Assembly (NCBI GenBank): GCA_047639555.1
Contig: JBLIOE010000008.1
Location: forward strand, 58,028-122,027
Reading direction: 5' to 3'
DNA length: 64,000 nucleotides
From: JAJRXC01 sp047639555
Lineage (GTDB): Bacteria > Actinomycetota > Acidimicrobiia > Acidimicrobiales > Aldehydirespiratoraceae
The position numbers and the translations under genes were made by a program. Below are positions 34,796 to 43,022 of the stretch, piece by piece. How positions within the stretch are numbered: position 1 is the first letter of the stretch; each line of letters opens with the position of its first letter. Below the pieces are notes generated by a model. That model ran no database searches, was not told the origin of the DNA, and saw only the letters and a program-made list of their open reading frames with translations.

Positions 34796-35712
34796 GAGAC
34801 AGGAAATCCATCGGAGACAGTGACGTACTGGCGATCGGGATCGTTTTGGAGAACTCTGCCAGTGGGCGGGCCGGCGGCCGAATCCCCCTCGAGCATCTCG
34901 GCGCCGTCGGGCGCGTACTGCAGGATGTAGGTCTTGCGCACACTGCCGGTCGTGTTGGGTCCGGTCATGTGGGGCGTAAGCGATGAGAAGATCACCGCGC
35001 CGCCCGCACCGACGGGAGCCGGAACTGCATCGGGGTGGTCTTCGAAGCACTCGTAGCCAAGCGGGTCGATATAGGCGTGCGCAAGCGTGCCGCCTTGATG
35101 GACACCGGGAACGACCCACGGACACCCGGCATCAACGGTGGCGTCGGTGAGCGCGAGCCAGATCGTGAGGTACTGCTGCGGCTCGACGAAGGTGTAACCG
35201 TTGTCTTGATGCCAGGGGAACCGGCGGGGCTTCTCGGGCTTCTTGTAAACGATCTGGTCCCAGTAGAGGCGAACGTTGGGGCCGACAAGGTCTCGACATA
35301 TCTCCGCGATCGCCGGGTGCCGGCTGACGTTGCGGGCCGCCTCGGACTGCTTTACCGCGTGCGGAGCGAAGACGATGGCACCCGACTCGGCAATGAACAT
35401 CCGTTCGTCGGGCACCGTCTTGAGGAGTTGGTCGAAGCCCTGCTCGATGACATCGAGCTCGTCTCGGACGTGAGCGAGCGTGGCGGGATCGATGAGGTCT
35501 TCAATAACGATCCAGCCCTCGTTGTCGAACTGGTCGAGTTGGTCGTTGGTGAGGCGGGTCGGAGCAATGTCAGACCGCTTCCAGGCAAAGTCGGAGTTCC
35601 AAGGATGCGCACGCAAGGCGCTTACATTTGCACAACTGGGTAGCGGCGTCAGATTGAGCGAACGGCCACCGGCCCATTGGCCCCCTTGATTAGGCCGAAC
35701 GACCACTGTCAT
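34792..35712 (-). CDS. Phytanoyl-CoA dioxygenase (PhyH)-like oxygenase
   Basis: About 306 aa if ATG 35712 is the start; conserved sequence begins only near RLTNDQLDQFDNEGWIVIED, so TTG 35616 is a real alternative. Iron site PWHQDNGYTFVEPQQYLTIW (HxD), a middle VPGVHQGG, and distal His in SSLTPHMTGPN, followed by Arg in TTGSVRKTYILQY. This is the PhyH fold, which hydroxylates fatty acyl-CoA or various small molecules. It is the first gene of the importer operon with a 4-bp stop/start overlap, implying that it acts on the imported compound. It is divergent from the methyltransferase gene. Confidence 0.87.
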   Translation of the reverse strand: MTVVVRPNQGGQWAGGRSLNLTPLPSCANVSALRAHPWNSDFAWKRSDIAPTRLTNDQLDQFDNEGWIVIEDLIDPATLAHVRDELDVIEQGFDQLLKTVPDERMFIAESGAIVFAPHAVKQSEAARNVSRHPAIAEICRDLVGPNVRLYWDQIVYKKPEKPRRFPWHQDNGYTFVEPQQYLTIWLALTDATVDAGCPWVVPGVHQGGTLAHAYIDPLGYECFEDHPDAVPAPVGAGGAVIFSSLTPHMTGPNTTGSVRKTYILQYAPDGAEMLEGDSAAGPPTGRVLQNDPDRQYVTVSDGFPVS

Positions 35713-35744
35713 TAGCCGCTGGCTGGGCACTATCCTCACGATGC

Positions 35745-36743
35745 GTGACGACAAGTACGGAATTCCGCGCGACGGTTCTCGACGAGCTCATCGCTGAGCG
35801 AGGACACCTCGTAATCGACGGGGCGATGGGCACCGAGCTGTTCGCTCGCGGTCTCCCCCCCGGCGACGCACCGGAGCGGATGAACCTCGACATGGTTGAG
35901 GCCGTACAAGACGTCCACCGCGCCTACGTGCAGGCGGGGTCCGACATCATTCTCACCAACAGCTTCGGCGGCACCAAGTACCGGCTGGCACTGCACAAGC
36001 TCGACGACCGAGTGGTCGAGGTCAACGCCGCCGCAGCCGCCAACGCTCGGGTTGCCGCTGATGAAGCCGACCGCCGCGTGCTGGTCGCTGGTTCGATCGG
36101 CCCGACGGGTGAGTTGATCTTCCCGCTGGGCGAACTCGAGGCGGCTTCCGCATCCGACGCTTTTGCGGCGCAGGCCGAAGGCCTCACCAAGGGTGGCGCC
36201 GATCTCTTGTGGATCGAGACCATGAGCTCGATGGACGAAATTGAGGCCGCGATCGCGGGTGCTCGCCGGGCGAGCGACCTTCCGGTCACCGTCACCCTGA
36301 GCTTCGACACTGCTGGGCGCACGATGATGGGTGTTACCGGCACGGAAGCGGCCAGGCGCCTCACCGAACTCGGCGTCGCCGCAATCGGCGCCAACTGCGG
36401 CAACAACCTGCCCGAGACCGAAGCGGCACTCGCAGAGATCCGTGCGAACACCCACGTTCCGGTGATCTCGAAGGCCAACGCGGGCATTCCTGAGTGGCAC
36501 GGCGCCGAGCTGTCCTACAGCGGCTCGCCCGACATCATGGGCGCTCACGCTCACCGCATGCGCAGCACCGGCATTCAGATCATCGGCGGATGCTGTGGCA
36601 ACTCGCCGGCCCACGTTGCGGCAATCCGTGCGGTGCTCGACGGCACCGTCCCGGTGCCCGATGTCCACGTCGCGGAAGCCACCACTCGATTGACCGACGA
36701 GGATGTCGCTGCTCGCCGCGTCCGTCGCCGCGGTCGCGGCTAA
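35745..36743 (+). CDS. Homocysteine S-methyltransferase family protein (betaine-type)
   Basis: 332 aa from GTG 35745. Zinc-thiolate motifs IGANCGNN and IIGGCCGNSPAH supply the three Cys ligands; IDGAMGTELFARGL and TNSFGGTKYRL shape the barrel. The family transfers a methyl group from betaine, S-methylmethionine or similar to homocysteine or another thiol. The alternative is a corrinoid-independent thiol methyltransferase in one-carbon catabolism. The C terminus is Arg-rich (AARRVRRRGRG). Its stop overlaps the convergent DinB gene by 4 bp. Confidence 0.9.
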   Translation: MTTSTEFRATVLDELIAERGHLVIDGAMGTELFARGLPPGDAPERMNLDMVEAVQDVHRAYVQAGSDIILTNSFGGTKYRLALHKLDDRVVEVNAAAAANARVAADEADRRVLVAGSIGPTGELIFPLGELEAASASDAFAAQAEGLTKGGADLLWIETMSSMDEIEAAIAGARRASDLPVTVTLSFDTAGRTMMGVTGTEAARRLTELGVAAIGANCGNNLPETEAALAEIRANTHVPVISKANAGIPEWHGAELSYSGSPDIMGAHAHRMRSTGIQIIGGCCGNSPAHVAAIRAVLDGTVPVPDVHVAEATTRLTDEDVAARRVRRRGRG

Positions 36744-37294
36744 CTCGCTAGCGCCCCACCGGCGTCGTGCACATGGTGCACGGGGTCGTGGATGAAGTAT
36801 TTCGCGAAGGTAGTGATGGTGAATTCAGCCCCGTCGCTGCGATAGCCGGTGCGGGGCCACTCCTCATTGGTCACGGTGTCGAAGCGGGCGGCGAGCTCGT
36901 CGGCCGCGACCCTCAGCTCTCGAGCGACGGTGGCGGGATCGGCCTCGTGATAACGCTCGATGAGCGCGGTCTCGTCCTGGTCCCAGTTCGGGTAGTGCGG
37001 TCCGTCCTCGTTCAGCATCAGATTCAGACGTTCGAGATAGAGCCGATGAACGTCGCGGACGTGGCACGCGTATTCGAGCGGTGACCAGGTGGCAGGCGAG
37101 GGACGTTGGTGAACAGCGGCGCGCTCGCGAGAGAGGATGAGTTCCCAGTCTTCGGTGTTGGCTCGTATGAGATCGGCGACGCAGTGGGCCGAGAGATCGC
37201 TGGCGTCAAACCCGCACTCGGGGCAGGGACGGTCGAGCACCCAGGTCCAATCCTTTTCATCGGGTATAGGCGTAGGCGGTTGGGGGGAGGACAT
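36740..37294 (-). CDS. DinB/DfsB-family four-helix-bundle protein
   Basis: 184 aa. The N terminus has a CPECGFD mini-motif. The bundle carries the DinB metal triad pattern: WSPLEYACHVRDVHRLYLER and the C-terminal FIHDPVHHVHD. The family includes mycothiol- or bacillithiol-dependent transferases, which fits an actinobacterium, but this branch has no assigned substrate. It is divergent from the SCO6745-type gene. Confidence 0.85.
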   Translation of the reverse strand: MSSPQPPTPIPDEKDWTWVLDRPCPECGFDASDLSAHCVADLIRANTEDWELILSRERAAVHQRPSPATWSPLEYACHVRDVHRLYLERLNLMLNEDGPHYPNWDQDETALIERYHEADPATVARELRVAADELAARFDTVTNEEWPRTGYRSDGAEFTITTFAKYFIHDPVHHVHDAGGALAS

Positions 37295-37355
37295 GCGGGC
37301 AATTCTGGCGGGTCGCGGGTCGGTCCGCTCGGAGATTTGCGCCTACGGTGCGACG

Positions 37356-38195
37356 ATGACTGACCGGATCGATATTGCGGCGAAGCTCGGGGCCAATACC
37401 AACCTTGTGCATGGGTTCATCTACTTCGCGCCCGAGGCAACTGAGCGATACAACGAGATCGGGCTCACCCCCGAACAGCAATACTTTGCGAGCCGAGCGG
37501 CACCGATGGGTCCCGTGCCGGCCGAAGTAGTCGTCGCCACCTTCTTCAACTTCCATCCGCCGATGACCCACGCCGCAATTCCCGGAGCGTGGGCCAACGC
37601 GACACCGGAAGCGATCCAGACCGCCCGTATGGCCGCGGCCGGAGCCGTGCTCCGTCGTTGCTGTCCGGATGTGTCCGACGAAGACATTGCCGCGATCACC
37701 GAACTTGCGGGCCGCGTGATTGCTGGTCTCGGATTCGAAGGTAAGCCACTCGCGGCCGCCAACCTTGCCGTCGAGGAGCCAACTGACCCTTGGGAGCGCA
37801 TGTGGCAGCGGATCACCGTGCTGCGAGAGTGGCGCGGCGATGTGCACGTGGCGGCGCTCACCGCGGCCAATGTCGACGCCGTCGAAGCGTTGATTCTTCA
37901 CGCCGCTACCGAACAGGTTCCCCGGGCCGCCCTGATCACCACGCGCCAATGGCCGGAGGCCGACTGGGCCGCCGGTGTCGAACGCCTTCGTGCTCGCGGT
38001 CTTGTCGATGCCGACGAGCAGTTCACCGATGCGGGCCGCGCCTTTCGCGACGACATCGAGTTGCGCACCAATGAAGCGTGTGGTCGCTGGGTTGATCTCC
38101 TTGGCGACGACGCCGACCGTTTCCGTTCGCTTCTCCGCCCGATACGGGTGGGGCTCATGGAAGGCGGCGCCTTCGCCGCGATGGGAAGAAGCTGA
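37356..38195 (+). CDS. SCO6745 (SalK-like) family protein
   Basis: 279 aa from ATG 37356; the frame extends upstream over the divergent gene but is not family-like there. Characteristic pieces: FIYFAPEATERYNEIGLTP, YFASRAAPMGPVPAEVVVATFFNF, HPPMTHAAIPGAW. The helical C-terminal half is winged-helix-like. Function of the family is not established. It heads a three-gene run; its stop overlaps the next start (TGATG). Confidence 0.85.
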   Translation: MTDRIDIAAKLGANTNLVHGFIYFAPEATERYNEIGLTPEQQYFASRAAPMGPVPAEVVVATFFNFHPPMTHAAIPGAWANATPEAIQTARMAAAGAVLRRCCPDVSDEDIAAITELAGRVIAGLGFEGKPLAAANLAVEEPTDPWERMWQRITVLREWRGDVHVAALTAANVDAVEALILHAATEQVPRAALITTRQWPEADWAAGVERLRARGLVDADEQFTDAGRAFRDDIELRTNEACGRWVDLLGDDADRFRSLLRPIRVGLMEGGAFAAMGRS

Positions 38196-38617
38196 TGAGT
38201 AACGACACCTCCGCTCGCGTTATCGGCTCGGCCTTTGTCGGCGCCGGGGTCACCCACTTCGCCCGGCCCGACTTCTTCGAGAGCATCGTCCCGCGCTGGT
38301 TCCCGAACCCGGCGCTTGCCAATCAACTGTCGGGCGCCGCTGAGATTGCCTGCGGTCTCGGCATGTTCCATCGACGCACCCGGCGGGTCGCCGCATTCGG
38401 GCTCATGGGGATACTGGTCGGCGTTTTCCCGGCCAACGTCGACATGTATCTCAACAACGTTGATATGAAACCGGGCGATGACGGGAAGATGACCCGCGTC
38501 GAGGGTGCCGACGGGGTGCGGCAACGCAACCTGATTCGTCTCCCGTTCCAATTCCTTTTCGCCTTCTTTGTGTGGCGCCACACAAAGAAGCCCGCGGTCG
38601 CCTCACGGAATCGATAG
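38195..38617 (+). CDS. DoxX-like small membrane protein
   Basis: 140 aa with about four hydrophobic helices. FARPDFFESIVPRWFPNP and LSGAAEIACGLGMFHRRTRR, GLMGILVGVFPANVDMYL are typical of DoxX/DUF4267-type proteins. It is translationally coupled to the upstream SCO6745-type gene. Role unknown; such proteins often accompany redox or thiol metabolism. Confidence 0.8.
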   Translation: MSNDTSARVIGSAFVGAGVTHFARPDFFESIVPRWFPNPALANQLSGAAEIACGLGMFHRRTRRVAAFGLMGILVGVFPANVDMYLNNVDMKPGDDGKMTRVEGADGVRQRNLIRLPFQFLFAFFVWRHTKKPAVASRNR

Positions 38618-38624
38618 AACGCCT

Positions 38625-39554
38625 ATGCAGCCCAAAATCTCGATGACGCTGGTCACCTTCGCGGCCGAAGATCCCGGCAGCTGGGGGCATCTCGTCGACC
38701 GCGTCCGAGCGGCCGATGCCGCGGGTCTCGATCGATTCGCATTGTCCGACCACGTGGCGTTTGGCGAAAACATGGAGGCCTACGGTGACCCAAAGGCGGG
38801 TGGCACCGCGGGCGGTCGCCAGCCCACCGGTCCCGACGGGCATTGGCTCGAGCCGCTCTCGACGATTGCTCACCTCACCGCCGTCACGACCCGGCTTCGC
38901 TTCAGCACCAACATTCTCATCGCGGCCCTTCGTCGTCCCGCCGTGTTGGCGAAGACCGCAGCGACGATCGACGTGTTGAGCAATGGCCGTCTCGATCTGG
39001 GTGTCGGTGTTGGCTGGCAGCGCGAGGAATACGAAGCCTGTGGGCTCGACTACGCCACTCGTGGAGCACAACTCGACCACACGCTTGAGGTGATCCAGAC
39101 CCTGTGGCGCGAACAACGGGCCGACTATTCGTCCGATCAGTTGTCGTTCAACGCGATCCACGCGATGCCGAAGCCCCGCCAGGCAGACGGCGTGCCGATC
39201 TGGGTGAGCGGCACCGTGAACCCGCGTTCCATGCGCCGGTTGGCCCGTTTCGGGTCTGGTTGGATCCCGTGGGGCCCCGACGCGGCTGATCTCGTGACGA
39301 GTATCCCCAAGATGCGCGCCGCAGTGACGACCGCAGGACGCGACCCGGAAGGGATCGAGGTTGTCGCCAATCTCCCCGTCGTCGCCGACGAGGCGGGAGT
39401 CGTCGACTACGCGGCCACGTTTGCATCGGCGCCCGCGCTCGCGGAGGCAGGCGTGACGGACTTCCGAACGCAGCTACGTCTCACCAATGACGCGTCCGAT
39501 GCCGAAGCCCGTATTGCAGAACTGGTGGGCGAGTTCCGGGCCGCTACGGCCTAG
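38625..39554 (+). CDS. LLM-class (F420-dependent) oxidoreductase
   Basis: 309 aa from ATG 38625. TIM-barrel luciferase-like pattern: ISMTLVTFAAEDPGSWG, DRFALSDHVAFGENMEAYG, LRFSTNILIAALRRPAVLAK, and LDLGVGVGWQREEYEACG. Actinobacterial members use F420H2 or FMN to reduce or oxygenate diverse organic molecules. It lies 7 bp after the DoxX-like gene in the same operon. Confidence 0.92.
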   Translation: MQPKISMTLVTFAAEDPGSWGHLVDRVRAADAAGLDRFALSDHVAFGENMEAYGDPKAGGTAGGRQPTGPDGHWLEPLSTIAHLTAVTTRLRFSTNILIAALRRPAVLAKTAATIDVLSNGRLDLGVGVGWQREEYEACGLDYATRGAQLDHTLEVIQTLWREQRADYSSDQLSFNAIHAMPKPRQADGVPIWVSGTVNPRSMRRLARFGSGWIPWGPDAADLVTSIPKMRAAVTTAGRDPEGIEVVANLPVVADEAGVVDYAATFASAPALAEAGVTDFRTQLRLTNDASDAEARIAELVGEFRAATA

Positions 39555-39564
39555 TTCCCGTCGC

Positions 39565-40722
39565 TCAGTAGCTGCGGGGCAGACCCATCACCGTTTGGGC
39601 GATGAAGTTCAGTGTCATCTCTTGGCTCACCGGGGCCAGCCGCTGGATCCGGGCCTCACGCCAGTAACGCTCGACGTGGTATTCCCGGGCATAACCCATG
39701 CCGCCGTGTGTCTGCACGGCGGCGTCGGCTGCGGCGAAGGCTGCCTCCGCGGCGAGATACTTCGCGCTGTTGGCCTGTTCGCCACAGGGCAGGTCGTTGT
39801 CGTATCGCCAGGCCGCTTCTTGCGCCGCTCGCCAGGCCGCGGCGAGCTCGATTCGGGACTTGGCGAGTGGATGGCTGATGGCCTGGTTCGCGCCGATCGG
39901 CCGGTTGAAAACCTTGCGTTCTTTCGCATAGCTGACCGCGCGCCGAAGGGCGGCCTCGCCGATGCCGGTGGCTTCGGAGGCAAGAAGTATTCGCTCGGGA
40001 TTGAGGCCGTGGAGGATGTGGCGGAACCCTTTACCTTCCTCGCCGACGAGGCGCCAACCTTCCACCGGAAGGTCGTCGTAGAACACTTCGCAGCTCGCGA
40101 CGGCGTTGCGGCCGGCTTTCGGAATCGGCCGGATGTCGACATGGTTGGGATCGAGATCGGCGAGGAACAGCGAGAGGCCATCGAAACCGGACTCGGCTTC
40201 GCCCGTGCGGACGAGCAACAGCACAACTTCTGACTCGAGCGCCTTCGTGGTCCAGATCTTCTGACCGCGGATGATCCAGTTGTCGCCATCGCGGATGGCG
40301 CGGGTCTGGATCTGTGATGTGTCGGTTCCCGCGTTGGCTTCGGTCACCCCGAAGGCCACGTGGAGGTCGCCGGCCGCCGCTCGGGGGAGGAACGTGTCCT
40401 TCAGCCGATCGTTGCCGAATAGGAGGACGGGATTCAGCCCGAAGATGGTGAGATGTACGGCCGAGCAGCCGTTCATAGCCGCGCCCGAGGCCGCGATCGT
40501 TCGCAGCACAATGGCCGCTTCGGCGATGCCCTGACCGCCGCCGCCATACTCCTCCGGAATGGCGATGCCGACCCAGCCGCCTTCGGCGAGTCGATTGTAG
40601 AAGTCCCAGGGAAATTCATGCGCTTCGTCGAGCCGGGACCAGTAGTCGTCGTCGAAATCGGAACAGATGTCCTCGACGGCGGCGCGAATCAGTTCGTGGT
40701 CTTCGCTCGTGCTGAAATCCAT
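39565..40722 (-). CDS. Acyl-CoA dehydrogenase
   Basis: 385 aa. FAD/substrate motifs AFGVTEANAGTDTSQ, WTTKALESEVVLLL, RKVFNRPIGANQAISHPLA, and the C-terminal QTHGGMGYAREYHVERYWR. In this subgroup the catalytic Glu lies in the C-terminal half of helix G. It introduces a 2,3-double bond in an acyl-CoA, passing electrons to ETF. It lies 3 bp after the carboxyltransferase gene, pointing to a short- or branched-chain acyl-CoA (leucine-like) degradation pair. Confidence 0.95.
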   Translation of the reverse strand: MDFSTSEDHELIRAAVEDICSDFDDDYWSRLDEAHEFPWDFYNRLAEGGWVGIAIPEEYGGGGQGIAEAAIVLRTIAASGAAMNGCSAVHLTIFGLNPVLLFGNDRLKDTFLPRAAAGDLHVAFGVTEANAGTDTSQIQTRAIRDGDNWIIRGQKIWTTKALESEVVLLLVRTGEAESGFDGLSLFLADLDPNHVDIRPIPKAGRNAVASCEVFYDDLPVEGWRLVGEEGKGFRHILHGLNPERILLASEATGIGEAALRRAVSYAKERKVFNRPIGANQAISHPLAKSRIELAAAWRAAQEAAWRYDNDLPCGEQANSAKYLAAEAAFAAADAAVQTHGGMGYAREYHVERYWREARIQRLAPVSQEMTLNFIAQTVMGLPRSY

Positions 40723-40725
40723 GGT

Positions 40726-42546
40726 TCACCAAGTGTCGATGTGTGGGCGGCGCTTCCGATCGCGCGCGGGGGGCGCGCTGCGTAGGAGATTGACGATTCG
40801 ACGCCGCGTATCGGCGGGGTCGATAACGTCGTCGAACTCGTGATGGGCGGCCGCGTTGAGCGCCTTCGAACGTTCGTACATCGCAGCCACGCGGGCGTCG
40901 TAGGCCGTCGCGCGTTCGGCGGGGTCATCAATTGCCTCAAGCTCTCGGCGGGCGCCGAGGGTGACCGCACCTTCGATGCCCATGCCGCTCACCTCACCGG
41001 TCGGCCAGGCGACGGTCAGCAGCGGCGCATGGAAGCTGCCGCCCGCCATCGCTTGGGCACCAAGGCCAACCGCCTTGCGAAGGACGACGGTGGCGAAGGG
41101 AACCGTGAGGCTCGCGCCCACCACGAACATGCGACCGAATCGACGCACCTGGGCGTTCTTCTCGGCGTCGGGTCCGACCATGAAGCCGGGCGTATCACAG
41201 AGGAAAAGGATCGGTAGGCCGTGCCCGTCGCACAATTGCATGAACCGGGCCGCCTTGTCGGCGCCGTCCGCATCAATCGCGCCGCCGAGATGGAGCGAGT
41301 TGTTGGCAATCACGCCGACCGGGCGGCCTTCGATGCGGGTGAGGCTCGTGATCATGCCTTCGCCAAAGGTGGGACGAAGCTCGATCACGCTGTTGTCATC
41401 GCAGAGCTGGGCGACCACTTGGCGGACGTCGTAGGCCTGCTTCCGGTTCTCGGGAATCGCATTCTGCAGAACTGTTTGATCGGCACAGGACCAGTCCTCG
41501 ATGCGGCCCTGGAAGTACGACAGGTACTGCTTGACAGCGGCCACGGCGGCGGCGTCGTCGTCAACGAGGATGTCGATCACACCATTAGCGGTCTGCACCT
41601 CGACGGGGCCGATGTCTTCGGGGGCGAACACCCCCAACCCGCCGCCCTCGATCATGGCCGGACCGGCCATACCGAGATTGGCGTCCTTTGTTGCGATGAT
41701 CACATCACAGACGCCGGCGAGCGCGGCATTTCCCGCAAAGCAGCGCCCAGAGACAACCGCGACTGTCGGTACGAGGCCGCTAAGCCGGCTGATGGCCGCG
41801 AACGATGGAACATTGAGTCCGGCGATCGTGGGGATGTCGGTGTCGCCTGGTCGCCCGCCGCCACCCTCGGCGAAGAGCACGAGTGGGAGTTCGAGTCGTT
41901 CGCAGATCTCGAAGAGTCGATCCTTCTTTTGATGGCCTCGATAACCCTGCGTGCCGGCGAGCACCGTGTAGTCGTAGGACATCACCGCGCAACGACTGGT
42001 CTCGTCGGCGAATTGCTCGCCGTTGATTCGACCGATTCCGCCAACAATGCCATCGCCAGGGGTGTTGGCAATCAGGTCCTCGCGCGATCGTCGACCGGTC
42101 TGCGCGGCATACATAAACGATCCGTATTCTTCGAAGCTCTGGGCGTCAACAAGGTCGGTCAGGTTCTCCCGGGCCGTCCGCCGGTGGCGAGCGTGCACCT
42201 TGGCGACCGCTTCAGGGCGGGCGGAATCTTCGAGAAGTTCTTGCCGGGCGTGGAGTTCGGCCAGGTCCGCTCGCGTCCCAGTGTCTTCCTCCACGGGTGC
42301 CTGGATTCCCGCCGAACTAATCTCGCCCGGTTCCACGATCGCGATGACGTCAGATTTCCCAACGACGTCGCCCACCTGAGCCCGAACGTCGGAAACCACA
42401 CCATCGACGCCCGCGCGGATGAGTTGTTCGATCTTCATCACCTCGACAACGGCCAACACTGCGCCCTCGGCAACCTCATCTCCCGCGGTAACACGCACCT
42501 GCACGATCGTGCAGTCGGAGGGGGCAACAGCGAAAGAAGGCTCCAT
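40726..42546 (-). CDS. Acyl-CoA carboxyltransferase with N-terminal biotinyl domain
   Basis: 606 aa. Residues about 1-75 form a biotin-acceptor domain with the Lys in VVEVMKIEQL (Lys38). The rest is a crotonase-type carboxyltransferase (beta and alpha halves): SYDYTVLAGTQGYRGHQKKD, CFAGNAALAGVCDVIIATKD, GEGMITSLTRIEGRPVGVIA, and FLCDTPGFMVGPDAEK. No biotin carboxylase subunit is in the window, so an ATP-dependent carboxylase must come from elsewhere. Biotinyl-first order is unusual. It is the upstream partner of the acyl-CoA dehydrogenase. Confidence 0.9.
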   Translation of the reverse strand: MEPSFAVAPSDCTIVQVRVTAGDEVAEGAVLAVVEVMKIEQLIRAGVDGVVSDVRAQVGDVVGKSDVIAIVEPGEISSAGIQAPVEEDTGTRADLAELHARQELLEDSARPEAVAKVHARHRRTARENLTDLVDAQSFEEYGSFMYAAQTGRRSREDLIANTPGDGIVGGIGRINGEQFADETSRCAVMSYDYTVLAGTQGYRGHQKKDRLFEICERLELPLVLFAEGGGGRPGDTDIPTIAGLNVPSFAAISRLSGLVPTVAVVSGRCFAGNAALAGVCDVIIATKDANLGMAGPAMIEGGGLGVFAPEDIGPVEVQTANGVIDILVDDDAAAVAAVKQYLSYFQGRIEDWSCADQTVLQNAIPENRKQAYDVRQVVAQLCDDNSVIELRPTFGEGMITSLTRIEGRPVGVIANNSLHLGGAIDADGADKAARFMQLCDGHGLPILFLCDTPGFMVGPDAEKNAQVRRFGRMFVVGASLTVPFATVVLRKAVGLGAQAMAGGSFHAPLLTVAWPTGEVSGMGIEGAVTLGARRELEAIDDPAERATAYDARVAAMYERSKALNAAAHHEFDDVIDPADTRRRIVNLLRSAPPARDRKRRPHIDTW

Positions 42547-42594
42547 ACGTCTGAGTCTCGCCGAGCGGGCGAGTGCGTTCCAACCCGACGCGAC

Positions 42595-42623
42595 TTCAGT
42601 GGCTCAGCAAACTTCTCTACTGT
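42595..42623 (+). promoter_or_regulatory. Possible promoter of the second csp gene
   Basis: TTCAGT (42595-42600), 17-bp spacer, TACTGT (42618-42623), about 50 bp before the csp ATG. A good ribosome-binding site AAAGGA sits at 42661-42666. Match to the -35 consensus is only partial. Confidence 0.3.
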
Positions 42624-42674
42624 GTTCTCGCCAGCCCCACATCGGAACTGGCAGTTATCGAAAGGAATGCCCTC

Positions 42675-42875
42675 ATGCCAACGGGCACAGTGAAATTCTT
42701 CAACAACGAGAAGGGGTTCGGCTTTATCTCGCGCGAAGACGGCGACGATGTGTTCGTGCACTTCTCCAATATCGATGGGTCGGGCTTCAAGAGCCTAGAG
42801 GAGGGTCAGCGCGTCGAGTTCGAAGTCGGTCCCGGCCGAAAGGGTGACGAGGCCCTCGCCGTCAAGGTCGTCTGA
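42675..42875 (+). CDS. Cold-shock domain protein (second copy)
   Basis: 66 aa from ATG 42675, MPTGTVKFFNNEKGFGFI. RNP1 KGFGFI and RNP2 VFVHFSNI match the 2442 copy nearly throughout (DGFKSLDEGQ versus SGFKSLEEGQ). It is an RNA chaperone/anti-terminator. The upstream in-frame extension overlaps the divergent carboxylase promoter. It is followed by a hairpin and by the leader of the PilZ glycosyltransferase gene. Confidence 0.95.
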   Translation: MPTGTVKFFNNEKGFGFISREDGDDVFVHFSNIDGSGFKSLEEGQRVEFEVGPGRKGDEALAVKVV

Positions 42876-42926
42876 TTCGTCAGACCCGAAATTTCTAGGG
42901 AGCGTGCTCCCCAAGACCCACAGGCT

Positions 42927-42944
42927 CGGGCCTGGGTGGGCCCG
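42927..42944 (+). terminator. Hairpin after the second csp gene
   Basis: CGGGCC (42927-42932), loop TGGGTG, GGCCCG (42939-42944), 51 nt downstream of the csp stop. No U-tract. A second inverted repeat CCCTTC (42960-42965) / GAAGGG (42990-42995) follows before the next start. It could terminate csp or be part of the leader of the next gene. Confidence 0.4.
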
Positions 42945-43022
42945 GCTGATGACACAAGTCCCTTCACTTCGCTCTCTTTCGGGCGATGGGAAGGGTGATG
43001 AAGTCTCAATTGGGAGGAAACC

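Noticed and set aside
42876..43022. A c-di-GMP riboswitch (GEMM-I or GEMM-II) in the leader of the PilZ gene
   Set aside because: The conserved core of those aptamers is not visible. Only generic inverted repeats can be seen.
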